Assembly: GCF_003258705.1 (NCBI RefSeq)
Contig: NZ_CP029480.1
Span: 620,001 to 684,000 of the forward strand
Length of the DNA stretch: 64,000 nucleotides
DNA from: Arcticibacterium luteifluviistationis
GTDB taxonomy: Bacteria > Bacteroidota > Bacteroidia > Cytophagales > Spirosomataceae
Direction of reading: 5' to 3'
Of this stretch, positions 42,384 to 52,526 are shown piece after piece; positions within the stretch are counted from its first letter, which is position 1, and every line of letters begins with the position of its first letter. Made by a program: the position numbers and the translations under genes. Under the pieces are notes generated by a model that saw only the letters and a list, made by a program, of their open reading frames with translations, was not told the origin of the DNA and made no database searches.

Positions 42384-43415
42384 ATGAATATCTATTTACC
42401 CATCCTTGCATTTTTATTCTTAAGCTCCTGTAATGAAAACGTCACTTCAGAAGTGAGTAATATAAAAGTTATACTTGATACCGATATGGGTTCGGATTGT
42501 GATGATGTTGGGGCATTGGCAATGCTTAATGAATACAAAAATCAAGGGAAAGCTGAAATAAAAGGAGTTATATATAGCTCTGGTGTTATGCCATATGGAG
42601 CTGGTGTTATAGATGCTATCAATAGATATTATGGCAATGACAAAATCCCTATAGGTGCAAGCTATGACAGCTTGGTGGGAGACCCTATTGACAAAATGCA
42701 GGCAGAGAAACTTTCAAAAGATACAGCCGCTTTTAAAAACAAAATTATTAAGAACACTGATGCTATTGAACAAACCCAATTGATCAGGAGTATTTTAACA
42801 AATCAACCTGACAACAGCATTGTCTATATAACTATTGGACATACTAAAGGGCTTTATGATTTATTAGTTTCAAAACCTGATACTATATCTCGATTATCTG
42901 GGATGGAATTAGCCAATAAGAAAATAAAGAAATGGGTTGCATTGGGAGCATTAAAAGCCTCAAATCAGGAAAAACGCTATGTGAAAGATTGGAATTTCTT
43001 TTCTAATGGTACGGCTAAGTATAGCAAATTTGTTGTTGAAAACTTCCCGAAACCAATCTATTTCATTGACGCAGGTTCTGATATAATGACAGGTAAATCA
43101 TTAGCTAATACACCTAATGGCAATATTGTAAGAACCGCATATAGAGATTGGTTGTGGAATGTTGAAAAGAAATTATTGGAAGACCAAAGACCAAGTTGGG
43201 ATTTGATGACAGTCTATTTTGCGGTGGAAAAACCGGAAAAACATTTTGAAACTATTGAAAACGGCTATTTGGAATTTGATATCGAAAAAGGTTGTCGGTG
43301 GAATAAAACCGATTCACTAACAAATCAATATTTTGTGCTTCAGAAGCAGGGATATCAAGATGAAATATCAAACTATCTAAACAAAATGATTTCTAAACGG
43401 GGTATGGAAGAATAG
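42384..43415 (+). CDS. nucleoside hydrolase-like lipoprotein
   Basis: A 343-residue protein with a lipoprotein leader (AFLFLSSCNEN). VILDTDMGSDCDDVGALAML is the calcium-binding N-terminal motif of the inosine/uridine-preferring nucleoside hydrolase family, followed by YSSGVMPYGAGVIDAINRYYG and a family-like YITIGHTKGL. The C-terminal catalytic His is not obvious. It is probably periplasmic and cleaves an N-ribosyl or related glycoside. It follows the sigma/partner pair closely, so the three may be co-transcribed. Confidence 0.82.
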   Translation: MNIYLPILAFLFLSSCNENVTSEVSNIKVILDTDMGSDCDDVGALAMLNEYKNQGKAEIKGVIYSSGVMPYGAGVIDAINRYYGNDKIPIGASYDSLVGDPIDKMQAEKLSKDTAAFKNKIIKNTDAIEQTQLIRSILTNQPDNSIVYITIGHTKGLYDLLVSKPDTISRLSGMELANKKIKKWVALGALKASNQEKRYVKDWNFFSNGTAKYSKFVVENFPKPIYFIDAGSDIMTGKSLANTPNGNIVRTAYRDWLWNVEKKLLEDQRPSWDLMTVYFAVEKPEKHFETIENGYLEFDIEKGCRWNKTDSLTNQYFVLQKQGYQDEISNYLNKMISKRGMEE

Positions 43416-43742
43416 AACTTGTTAATTGAGTCGACGGCTCCACCAGTTATAGCTGATGAAGTACGCCTCTGGTACTCCAGCTCGGTCACAACTCCGTACG
43501 TATGGGTCGGCGGACTAGGATCCCCGTTTTGATTCTTTGACTTTAAGCGTTGATAATAATCCAACACACTTTCGTATCCACGTAGCCTTAGCTTTTCAAG
43601 CGTGATGGTTGTCTTTAATTCTGGATAACTATGGGAATACGTGCTTCCTGGTTAAAAAGAATTTCAACAGATAATGTTATACGTTTTCATAAAAAAGGTT
43701 TAGTTTGAAGTCTAAGCGATATAAAAAAACGAAGAAAGTCTA
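43416..43742. other. intergenic region with decayed gene fragment, copy B
   Basis: On the minus strand 43549-43622 reads ELKTTITLEKLRLRGYESVL, closely matching the fragment at 41277-41402. The frame continues downstream as DYYQRLKSKNQNGDPSPPTH and on into the antisense of the previous gene. The two copies bracket the sigma factor and nucleoside hydrolase genes. No intact gene is present. Confidence 0.45.
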
Positions 43743-44462
43743 ATGGAAAACCATAAAATGAAAGCTTCAACCAGAGAGCAGCTAAAAAAAACAAGTACGC
43801 CAACCATAGCCTCCATTTTATTCAAAAAAGGTTTGAAATTTCAGTTCATTCAAGATGTTAGGCCATTGTCTTCCCTCCATGAAAACATGGTGGGAGAAGC
43901 TTTTACTTTAAGATATATTCCGGCCAGAGAGGACTTAAACGAGATGTCAGTTTTTAGAGACCCAAAACATCCACAGCGAGTGGCGGTAGAAACATGTCCA
44001 GAAGGTGCAGTACTGATTATGGACAGCAGAAAATCTGCTAGGGCAGCATCAGCTGGTTCCATATTAATTACTAGACTCATGGTGCGTGGAGCGGCTGGCG
44101 TGGTAACCGATGGCGGCTTTAGAGATTCACAAATTATTGCCAATTTAGATTTCCCATCCTTCCATAAAGCTCCCTCCGCCCCTACTAATTTGACTTTAAA
44201 TCAAGCACTTGATATAAATGTCCCTATTGGCTGTGGTGATGTAGCCGTTTTTCCTGGCGACATCATTGTAGGTGATGCTGATGGCGTTATGGTTATTCCA
44301 GCAAATTTGGCTGACGCAGTTGCCGAAGAAGCAAAAAGTATGGAATTATATGAGGAATTTGTAACAGAACGAGTCTTAGCTGGAGATACTATTATTGGAC
44401 TTTATCCAATGACTTCAGAGGAGGTTGCCCAAAAGTTTGAAGCCTGGAAATTAGCTAAATAA
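43743..44462 (+). CDS. RraA-like / 4-hydroxy-4-methyl-2-oxoglutarate aldolase family protein
   Basis: A 239-residue cytoplasmic protein of the RraA fold. Diagnostic are the N-terminal TPTIASILFKKG, the loop RGAAGVVTDGGFRDSQII with the metal-binding Arg-Asp, and GDIIVGDADGVMVIP near the C-terminus. Relatives with this extended N-terminus are mostly aldolases/decarboxylases of hydroxy-keto acids rather than RNase E regulators. It stands alone. Confidence 0.85.
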   Translation: MENHKMKASTREQLKKTSTPTIASILFKKGLKFQFIQDVRPLSSLHENMVGEAFTLRYIPAREDLNEMSVFRDPKHPQRVAVETCPEGAVLIMDSRKSARAASAGSILITRLMVRGAAGVVTDGGFRDSQIIANLDFPSFHKAPSAPTNLTLNQALDINVPIGCGDVAVFPGDIIVGDADGVMVIPANLADAVAEEAKSMELYEEFVTERVLAGDTIIGLYPMTSEEVAQKFEAWKLAK

Positions 44463-44628
44463 GGGTATTCTTTCCTGAAGGAGAATCCACGCTAAAGTCA
44501 AGTCTTTTAAACTATCCTTTTTGACCGTTATTGCCTAAGCAAAACACTATACTTAGTTTTGCAACTATAATACTTATAGTATTAGTCATTAAGAGATCCT
44601 TCTCTTCCCAAAAGCATAAAAAATAGAC

Positions 44629-45435
44629 ATGAGTAAATCAATTTTAATCACAGGAAGCACAGATGGTATAGGAAAACTTGCCGCTATTAAATTGGCAAAA
44701 GACGGTCATCAGCTTTATCTACATGGAAGAAGTGAGGAAAAGCTTGATAAGGTTATTTCCGAAATCAAAACACTAAGTAATAATGAAAACATTAAGGGTT
44801 TTGTAGCAGATTTCTCTGATTTGGCTGATGTTAAAAAAATGGCTGCCGAAGTGAAAGAAGACATCTCAAAACTAGATATCCTCATCAACAATGCAGGCAT
44901 TTTCACTAGTCCAATTCTGAAAACCAAAGATGGTTTAGATATTCGCTTTGCGGTCAATTACTTTGCTCCCTTTATTTTGACAAAGGCTTTACTTCCCTTA
45001 CTTCAAAAAGGTTCCACGCCACGTATTATCAATTTGAGTTCGGCAGCACAAGCTCCCGTTTCTTTAGACGCACTTTCTGGGCAAGGTGAAATTCCTGCTC
45101 AAAGTTCTTATGCACAAAGTAAACTTGCCCTCACCATGTGGAGTTTCGATTTGGCGAAAAACGAGCCTGGCATTGAGGTAGTTGCCGTAAATCCAGGTTC
45201 TTTACTAAACACAAATATGGTAAGAGAAGCCTATGGTAAACATTGGTCATCTGCCGACAAAGGTGCCAACATCTTATACGACTTAGCCATATCTACCGAA
45301 TATGAAGGAGCATCAGGTAAATACTTTGACAATGATAAGGGAGAAGTAAAAGGAACTTTCGGAGATGCACACCCAGATGCTTATAATCAAAATGCCATCA
45401 AAAGACTGATAGAAGTTACGGAATCTATAATGTAA
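44629..45435 (+). CDS. short-chain dehydrogenase/reductase
   Basis: A 268-residue SDR. The cofactor motif is ITGSTDGIGKLAA (TGxxxGIG), followed by ILINNAGIF (NAG), catalytic Ser in INLSSAAQ, and Y-x-x-x-K as YAQSK. It is the retinol-dehydrogenase-like subgroup. The substrate is unknown; it seems monocistronic. Confidence 0.9.
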   Translation: MSKSILITGSTDGIGKLAAIKLAKDGHQLYLHGRSEEKLDKVISEIKTLSNNENIKGFVADFSDLADVKKMAAEVKEDISKLDILINNAGIFTSPILKTKDGLDIRFAVNYFAPFILTKALLPLLQKGSTPRIINLSSAAQAPVSLDALSGQGEIPAQSSYAQSKLALTMWSFDLAKNEPGIEVVAVNPGSLLNTNMVREAYGKHWSSADKGANILYDLAISTEYEGASGKYFDNDKGEVKGTFGDAHPDAYNQNAIKRLIEVTESIM

Positions 45436-45621
45436 ACGGAGCGTATATCAAGTCAATAGTTTTCCAGTAAATGACATTGACCGTTCTTCACGATCTCTTG
45501 CAATTACTCTCGTTCAACCTAACTTACTATACTATCAGGCCCTATTTAGCGATGGGCATTTCCAACTAGAACCTCCTACATTTGATATCTATTTGTAATG
45601 AAAAACCTGCTAAGCCTATAC

Positions 45622-47856
45622 TTAAAAAGGTATGCCAAAATTCACGTAAGTGCCTAAATCATTAGATTGGTCGCCGTACATTATACTAAACTCTAAAGCA
45701 CCTATGGGTGTCAAATAAGCAAAACTAACGGCATGACCTGTAAGCCATGTGTCAAACCGAAGGTATTTTTCTCTACTGGTAAAGTTGCTTACCAAGCCAT
45801 TGCTTTTAAACGTTAAATAGCCATTTTTAAAAAGGCTGCAGTTTACTCCAAGTCCCAAAGTAGCCACACTTGCGGTACTTATTACACCCTCATTATAACC
45901 AGCAAAAGTGATTTGATTTCTAAAGGTTCGCGTCAAGCCGCCTACCTGAAAATTATTGACTAGGTTTTGACTATAGTTAAAATTTAAACCCGCTTGAAAA
46001 ACAACGTTAAAAGTCCATTTAGGGGCAATGGGTTGATAAGCGTCCAGCATTATGCTCAACCTTTGATAGTTTTCATAGTCTATTCCTAAGGTACTCAGGT
46101 CGGTAATTGGTACGCCATCTTCCAGAAATTCAATATCTGGCTTTTGATTAAAAACGCTACCGAGTTCCGCTTCTAATTTCAGTCCTTTGTTTGGGTAAAT
46201 TGGTCTATCAAAAGTGTTGAATTTTAAAAATGCAAAAGAAGTCAGAAATGTGTTTTTCCCACTGGCTTCTAAGCGTGACTCTACCAAAGGTTTAAATCGG
46301 ATATATTCTTGCCTAATTCCTATTCCTCCTGTCCAATCACGATTTCCAGCATACTGTCCTTTTAATTCTCCTACTGTGTAAAACTGCTTGTATTGACCTG
46401 TTCTACTTAAATCGGTATAGGTATTGAATTTAAAGTTTTCTACTTGTAGCCGAGCTATTAATGCCACGTTTTTTTGTAAACCAAAATACTGCATGTGCTC
46501 TCCAAGAAGACGTAGGTTTTCACCAATATTATAAGTGACTAAGGAGCGAGAATACTTTGTGAAGAAATCACGGGTTGTAAAATTCAGTAAAGCACTGATT
46601 CCCGAAAAGTCATTATAGTGCAAACCTAATTTAGCATAGGTAAGTGGGTTTTCTACTACCCTAAAAACAACCTCATTTGTGTTATCTTCATGCTTTATGA
46701 TTTTAAAGTTTATAGAGCTATAGTACCGAGTTCCGTAAACTTTACGAATCAAATCTGAAATGGCGGCTTCCGTATAATACTTTCCGTCACCAAACTTAAT
46801 GGCATGAATAAAAAAGGTTTCGGTAGTGCTTTCCAATCCTATAATAGAATGGCTGTTGATTAAAACAGAGTCATTTTTAGGTAGGCGGTCTTCTACAAAT
46901 ATTTGTTTACCATAAATGGCATCCAAGGAGTCTGCCAAATGTTTAATTTCTGGAAAAATGGACTCCCCTTTTTCTATACCAAGGTCAATTATGGTTTCTG
47001 AATCACCAAAACTAGCCATAGAATAGCCTTCCAAGGTTTGCTCAACATAATAATCGCATAAAGGAACCTCCTCCAAGAAATCATCATTTTCTTTAAAAAA
47101 AGCTAATTGTAATAAAATATCAATGACGTTATTAAGCCTTTCTCTGGAGTACAAACCTGAGCTAAGACTACTCCCAATCACAATATCGGCTCCCATTTCT
47201 TTCACGTCTCGTACGGGAAAGTTCCGGAGCATACCACCATCTACCAGTTTCATTCCGTCAAGGTCTACTGGTGTAAATGCCGATGGAATGGCCATACTTG
47301 CTCGTACAGCCGTGGAAATATCACCAGAGTCAAACACCACAGCTTTACCCGTAATAATATCGGTGGCTACACATTTAAATGGAATAGAAAAACTAGCGAA
47401 ATCAGAAATGCCTCGTACTGGTTTATAAAGTTCTGCAAATTTAAACCAGAGTTCCTGCCCCTGTAAAACGCCTATGGGTAAGGACAGTTTTCTTTTGATG
47501 ATAGGTAACTCTATAGCATACTTTCCGTATTCTCCTTTCTCCTCCATTGCTAGAGATTTTAGAGCCATTTCATTACTGAGCAATAATCCCCAATCTATAT
47601 TTCGGGCAAGTTTCTCAATTTGTTTTCCTGAGTACCCTATGGCATATAATGAACCCACCACTGCACCCATACTGGTACCTGTGATATAATCTATCTTTAC
47701 TCCTGCCGAGTCAATCGCTTTTAAAATACCAATATGAGCAAGCCCTTTTGCCCCACCTCCACTCAGCGTAAGCCCAATTTTAGGACGTTCAGATTGACCA
47801 AAACCATAAGACAAGCCCAAAATCAGGAAGAAAGCGAAAAAATAACTTTTTCTCAT
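45622..47856 (-). CDS. patatin-like phospholipase fused to an outer-membrane beta-barrel
   Basis: A 744-residue exported protein (signal peptide ending YGFGQS). Residues 25-225 are a patatin domain: oxyanion loop SGGGAKG, nucleophile S62 in GTSMG, and catalytic D206 in DGGML. A POTRA-like segment follows (about residues 340-410), then a 16-stranded-type barrel of the BamA/surface-antigen family ending in Phe (VNFGIPF). This is the PlpD-like architecture (type Vd), in which the lipase may be translocated or face the periplasm. It lies beside another enzyme-barrel fusion on the same strand. Confidence 0.9.
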   Translation of the reverse strand: MRKSYFFAFFLILGLSYGFGQSERPKIGLTLSGGGAKGLAHIGILKAIDSAGVKIDYITGTSMGAVVGSLYAIGYSGKQIEKLARNIDWGLLLSNEMALKSLAMEEKGEYGKYAIELPIIKRKLSLPIGVLQGQELWFKFAELYKPVRGISDFASFSIPFKCVATDIITGKAVVFDSGDISTAVRASMAIPSAFTPVDLDGMKLVDGGMLRNFPVRDVKEMGADIVIGSSLSSGLYSRERLNNVIDILLQLAFFKENDDFLEEVPLCDYYVEQTLEGYSMASFGDSETIIDLGIEKGESIFPEIKHLADSLDAIYGKQIFVEDRLPKNDSVLINSHSIIGLESTTETFFIHAIKFGDGKYYTEAAISDLIRKVYGTRYYSSINFKIIKHEDNTNEVVFRVVENPLTYAKLGLHYNDFSGISALLNFTTRDFFTKYSRSLVTYNIGENLRLLGEHMQYFGLQKNVALIARLQVENFKFNTYTDLSRTGQYKQFYTVGELKGQYAGNRDWTGGIGIRQEYIRFKPLVESRLEASGKNTFLTSFAFLKFNTFDRPIYPNKGLKLEAELGSVFNQKPDIEFLEDGVPITDLSTLGIDYENYQRLSIMLDAYQPIAPKWTFNVVFQAGLNFNYSQNLVNNFQVGGLTRTFRNQITFAGYNEGVISTASVATLGLGVNCSLFKNGYLTFKSNGLVSNFTSREKYLRFDTWLTGHAVSFAYLTPIGALEFSIMYGDQSNDLGTYVNFGIPF

Positions 47857-47937
47857 AAAGGGTTTCTTATCAAAGATTAAACTTCATTGGTATAAACTTG
47901 TTAACAGAACATGCTCTAAGATACTTCATTATGAAAG

Positions 47938-50900
47938 TTAAAAATCAAAGCCCACACCTAAAGTAAATCGATGGCTTTCTTCAAACGTTTCTTTTGGAAC
48001 AAAAATGCCAACGTTAATAAGCATTAAGTTCATAGGAGAAAACCAAAGACCACCACCATAACTGTAATGCCAGTTTTCATCAGTTCTTTCATCCCAAACC
48101 TTACCATAATCAAAACTGCCATACAAACCGTAAGAAAGAAGAAATTGCTTGCGACTAAGTTTTAATCGCAGGTCAGTAGTATGCCTAAAAGCGTTCTCTC
48201 CATAAAACCTCTCCCGACGATACCCTCTAAGCCCATTTAAACCTCCTATAGATGCCAACTGGAAAAACTCATAACCTTTACCAAAAACATGAGATGTGCT
48301 CGCCTGTGTGGCCAAAACTATCCTTTCTTTGGTATCTAAGGCTTTATACAATGCTAAGTCAACACTGAAGGCTGTGTAGTTTTTTGAGGTTTCAAATTGT
48401 TCGCTATAGGTTACATCAGTATTAAATTTCACTCCATTTGTTGGGAATTGGGCATTTTCAATATTGTCAAAATTTAGGGCAGCTTTAGCTCCAGCAAATG
48501 CCATAGTTCTAAATACATTTTCAGTTTCACTTGCGGTATTACCTGTCAAATAGCTCCCCTCTATCTGCTTAATTTTAGATGTTTGAATGAAAGGTCCAAT
48601 AGTAAAAGAACCAGCATCGGCCAAAAGCCTTTTCTTAAAACCTATATGCAAACCTGCAGACTCTTGAAACACTCTGTAAAAGTCTAAATCACTTTGTACT
48701 CTGCGTGTATCATTACCAATACCTGCATAATTTAAGGCAAAACCGGGCCCGTTATAATGGGCCTTTACGAATAAATCAATAGGTCTGAAAACATCCACAA
48801 AATCACCCTCATACCCTAGTCTCAGTGCGTTTGTACTAAAAGAAAGACTGGCATTAAACTTTTGTAAAGAAGCATAAGGTTTTTTCTTAAAACCATATTT
48901 TACCAAACTGGCACTAGCCCCTATGCTAAAACCTTCGTCACCATTATAACCGACAATAGGAAATGGCGTAAACATGTCATAATTGCTATCGTTACTGCGG
49001 CGGTCGTAAATATTGAAAAGGTAATTATCAGTACGTTTGTCCTTAAAATTAGCCTGTGTTTTTACTTTGTTCTTTTTGCCTTCATCATCATAAATCAATG
49101 ATTTCTTTTGACTCTGAGGAATGTCTCCTTCTTGATTAAAAACATCTTTGCCTGTGCCACCTATTACCCTAACCTTTGTCTTTCCCTTCCCTGGGCCAAT
49201 AAACGTAAACTCGTCGTCATCGTCATTGCCATATATATTAATTTCTTTGGTAATAGCACTCTTAAAGGTTCGGTCATAAATTTGCTCCTTTTCATTTCCT
49301 TTTTTGCTAATATGAAAAGCAATAACCTGGACAGTCTCATCATCTTTCCTGTCAATCACAAAGTGCTCTCGCTCATCAGTTCCAATTACATTTACCGCAC
49401 TGCTAACAAACTCATAATGTTCACGAGCAATGTTCTCTAGATTGTCTCTTCGCGATTTGACATTAAACTTCAATTCGTCAGCAACCGCTTTTTGTGCCGC
49501 TTCTGGCCAAGAATCAAAAGCTTTATCAATGATTTCATCGCTTAGGTTTTCCTGAATAAACTGAATTTGTTCTTCCCAATCATTCCAATCTAAACCATTC
49601 AAGAAAGTACGGTCTACCAACCTTGCACTCCATGTAGTCCACTTTACATTTTTGACATCGGGTTCAAAGCTTTGCAATTGTCTCAAAAAAGGCATTGTTT
49701 GCTTAGCAATTTCAGTAACCAAACCATCATATAATGAAAAAGCTTGGTCTCTATCTTTAGGAATTGGACGAATTCGTTTTTTCCCGTCGTCCATTTTTTT
49801 AACAGCCCAAGCCCATTGGTCGTCATGCCTATCCCAGTCACCTATTAAAAAATCAAACAGGCGAGTTCTTAACATCCAGCTTTCATCTACCTTGCTGTCG
49901 TTCTCTTCTAATATTTCTTCCAGTACCTCTTTGGTATTTAAAATCTTATCTGCATTGCCAAAAAATGGAGCATCTTCCCATTGCTTTCCATTTGGACGTT
50001 CCTCAAAAAGGTTCATGGTTTCTCCCACCACCTCGTTAAAGTCTCCTAGCTTCGCCTGTGCCGGAACATAAACTAAAGTAGGATTGGTATGATATACTTG
50101 GATGGCATCCGCTAAAATAGGAATGGCCAATGGTGCAAAAGGATTGGTAGACATAAAATTATCTTCTACCACAAACTGAGCTGCCTTTAGTTCATTAAAT
50201 GGAGCTGGAAGAAAACGAGTAACGTCTTTAGCCAAACCTCTTAAAACATACTGTTTGTCGTCATCAGCTATTAAACGCAGCGAATTGGTTTGATTTCCTC
50301 CGCCTAACTTCACAGGCTCTAAGCCACCCTTTTCCTTACTTAAATCAAAGGTTCTAAATGTATATTCTTTTTGAAAAAGCTCACGATTATGTTTCCCTAA
50401 AATCACACCATGTAAAGGCCCCACTTCCGCAGCTTCTTTGGTAGTGACATACTGCAGAGTGCTTTCCTTTAAACCCTTGTACTCTACAGAAGTTTGCTCT
50501 TCCTCCTCACTTTCTTCTACTCCTTTTACTAGCTTACGGTAAATGACCGTTGCCTTTTCTCCATTTTCAGCGACTTCATAAAAAGTCACCCAAGTTTCAC
50601 CATTTTTATAGAAATCAAGCTTACTAAACCCTGCTCTTGAACTGGAAAACAAAGAACCTTTCCCTTTTCCTACGGGGCTTTTTTTAGAACCACTTCCACT
50701 CACAATAAACTTTTGGCCAGCATTTTCTATATACTGTAAGTTATGCTCATGCCCACTTGCAAAAATGAAACTACCGTTTTTTCCTGCTCCTGCCAGCAAA
50801 GCCTTCTTTAGAGCTATGTAATTCTTATTTACCACATCTTGTCTAGAGCCAATAGTACCTCTAACCAAAGCACTTAAACTCCCCAAACCAGGAAGCGGAA

Positions 50901-51708
50901 TATAAAGATTAGGATTAAGTTCTGTTAAAGGGAAAAGGTGCTCTTTGGCCGTAAACCTACCGCCATGTGGCCCATAGGTATAAAGTGGATGGTGCATCGC
51001 AATGACCACTCTTTTGTTACGGTATTTCCGTGCAATATTTTCAAACTCAAATATAAAATGCTCTCTGTTTTTTAATTCGCAGCCATCATTTATCTCATTA
51101 ACTTTATTCCAATCTGTAAGCCACCACTGTGAGTCAATAGCCAGAATAACTACATCGTCGTTAAGCTCTACTACTTCTGGACCAGAACAACCACCTGAAG
51201 GCAAAAAGTAGTTTTCATAATCATCCTTGTCTTTAACTCCTCGTTTTTTGTTGATGTATTTTTGTACGTACTTTTCTTGCCTTTTTAGTCCATCCACACC
51301 CCAACCACGCCAGTCGTGATTTCCAGGTAAAAACAGCGGATAACCAGCAAAGTCATCAATAGTGCTCAGTTGGGCTTCTATTCTAAACTCAGCTTCGGCT
51401 CGTTCTTTTTCATTGGCTTTTGGCGGCATGCCACTTTGATAAATATTATCTCCTAAAAAAATAACAGAGCTGTTTGCTGATTCCGCTGCAAGCGTTTTTT
51501 TTAGGTATAATACTGCAGGGGCAGGCTTTTCTTCTGCACTATAACCTGCATCTCCAATCAAGTACATGGAATGAGCTATAGCACTCGTCGAATCTGCCAA
51601 TTCTAACTCCCAGTTTTCTGCCGTGCTCGCGTATTTGGTTTTATAGTTTGCACAGGATGATAAAAGTAAAAAGGTAATAGAAAACAGTAATGTAAATTTT
51701 CTCTTCAT
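47938..51708 (-). CDS. calcineurin-like metallophosphatase fused to an outer-membrane barrel, lipoprotein
   Basis: A 1256-residue lipoprotein (LLLSSCANY). Residues about 45-380 form a calcineurin-like phosphoesterase with metal-binding motifs MYLIGDAGY, FLGDNIYQSG, LPGNHDW, IAMHHPLY and ASGHEHNLQY. A long middle region of about 500 residues is unrecognised, although ENDSKVDESWMLRTRLFDFLIGDWDRHDDQ and PKDRDQAF look like a HipA/kinase-type or FAM20-like fold. The C-terminal 350 residues are a BamA-like barrel ending FTLGVGFDF. It presumably dephosphorylates substrates at the outer membrane. It is 26 bases after an SdiA-regulated-type lipoprotein gene. Confidence 0.85.
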   Translation of the reverse strand: MKRKFTLLFSITFLLLSSCANYKTKYASTAENWELELADSTSAIAHSMYLIGDAGYSAEEKPAPAVLYLKKTLAAESANSSVIFLGDNIYQSGMPPKANEKERAEAEFRIEAQLSTIDDFAGYPLFLPGNHDWRGWGVDGLKRQEKYVQKYINKKRGVKDKDDYENYFLPSGGCSGPEVVELNDDVVILAIDSQWWLTDWNKVNEINDGCELKNREHFIFEFENIARKYRNKRVVIAMHHPLYTYGPHGGRFTAKEHLFPLTELNPNLYIPLPGLGSLSALVRGTIGSRQDVVNKNYIALKKALLAGAGKNGSFIFASGHEHNLQYIENAGQKFIVSGSGSKKSPVGKGKGSLFSSSRAGFSKLDFYKNGETWVTFYEVAENGEKATVIYRKLVKGVEESEEEEQTSVEYKGLKESTLQYVTTKEAAEVGPLHGVILGKHNRELFQKEYTFRTFDLSKEKGGLEPVKLGGGNQTNSLRLIADDDKQYVLRGLAKDVTRFLPAPFNELKAAQFVVEDNFMSTNPFAPLAIPILADAIQVYHTNPTLVYVPAQAKLGDFNEVVGETMNLFEERPNGKQWEDAPFFGNADKILNTKEVLEEILEENDSKVDESWMLRTRLFDFLIGDWDRHDDQWAWAVKKMDDGKKRIRPIPKDRDQAFSLYDGLVTEIAKQTMPFLRQLQSFEPDVKNVKWTTWSARLVDRTFLNGLDWNDWEEQIQFIQENLSDEIIDKAFDSWPEAAQKAVADELKFNVKSRRDNLENIAREHYEFVSSAVNVIGTDEREHFVIDRKDDETVQVIAFHISKKGNEKEQIYDRTFKSAITKEINIYGNDDDDEFTFIGPGKGKTKVRVIGGTGKDVFNQEGDIPQSQKKSLIYDDEGKKNKVKTQANFKDKRTDNYLFNIYDRRSNDSNYDMFTPFPIVGYNGDEGFSIGASASLVKYGFKKKPYASLQKFNASLSFSTNALRLGYEGDFVDVFRPIDLFVKAHYNGPGFALNYAGIGNDTRRVQSDLDFYRVFQESAGLHIGFKKRLLADAGSFTIGPFIQTSKIKQIEGSYLTGNTASETENVFRTMAFAGAKAALNFDNIENAQFPTNGVKFNTDVTYSEQFETSKNYTAFSVDLALYKALDTKERIVLATQASTSHVFGKGYEFFQLASIGGLNGLRGYRRERFYGENAFRHTTDLRLKLSRKQFLLSYGLYGSFDYGKVWDERTDENWHYSYGGGLWFSPMNLMLINVGIFVPKETFEESHRFTLGVGFDF

Positions 51709-51734
51709 AGGTTAATGACCTTGTTAATATCGAT

Positions 51735-52526
51735 TTAATCTATTCTATTAAATCTAATTATGTTTGGCTTGCTGCTCTCGCCTCCTTCGTTAGATATATA
51801 CAGGTTTCCATCTGGGTCAAACGTAATACCTTCAGGCTGCGGAAACATTTTTTTCCTAAGCGGAACACTCTTTTTAAATGTATGGGATTTATCAAAAATC
51901 AATAATTGACTTCGAATAGCGGATATAATATAAATGTCTTCTGTAATAGGGTTTTGAGCCGCCGCAGAAGCAGCAAAAGCCTTTTTGAATTGCTTCTCTT
52001 TTGGTAATTTAAACTCAAATTCCTCTGGTTTTTCGTTCAAATCATTGACATCAAAAGAGAAACCTTTAATGGTATATTCGTCAGACTCTTTTTTACATGC
52101 TTTGCAAAGTATATTTAAACGCTGTGAAGCTGGCTCTAAAAACATAGTTTCATACTCTCCTTTTGGGAGTTCGTCTGTTTTAGTAAGATTTTCATTTGAT
52201 TCAAAACTCAAAATCATACCATCACTTCTTAAAATATAAGTCAAGCTATTTGCCCTAACTATTTCTTCATAATCGCCTGCTTTCGCAAATGGAACTTCCT
52301 GTAGTATTTCTCCTTCTTCACTCACTTTGAAAACGCTCCCCTTTTCATCCTGCACTGCATATATGAACCCAGCATCTATCGATATTCCTGAAACCTCCTC
52401 TAAGATGTTAGGTAAGACGATTTTCTTATAGTCTCCAAAATCATATTCACTGCCCTTTTCTTGAATTTCAGTGTTACAAGACATCATCAGAATACACAAT
52501 GAAATTTTTGAAATATTAATTATCAT
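51735..52526 (-). CDS. SdiA-regulated domain lipoprotein
   Basis: A 263-residue lipoprotein (ILMMSCNTE). The chain reads as a beta-propeller: PNILEEVSGISIDAGFIYAVQDEKG at the N-terminus and MFPQPEGITFDPDGNLYISNEGG near the C-terminus, matching the SdiA-regulated (YjiK-like) family. The EGIT and NEGG stretches are the conserved metal-site loops. It is the first gene of the unit that continues with the metallophosphatase-barrel protein, suggesting they act together at the cell surface. Confidence 0.85.
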   Translation of the reverse strand: MIINISKISLCILMMSCNTEIQEKGSEYDFGDYKKIVLPNILEEVSGISIDAGFIYAVQDEKGSVFKVSEEGEILQEVPFAKAGDYEEIVRANSLTYILRSDGMILSFESNENLTKTDELPKGEYETMFLEPASQRLNILCKACKKESDEYTIKGFSFDVNDLNEKPEEFEFKLPKEKQFKKAFAASAAAQNPITEDIYIISAIRSQLLIFDKSHTFKKSVPLRKKMFPQPEGITFDPDGNLYISNEGGESSKPNIIRFNRID

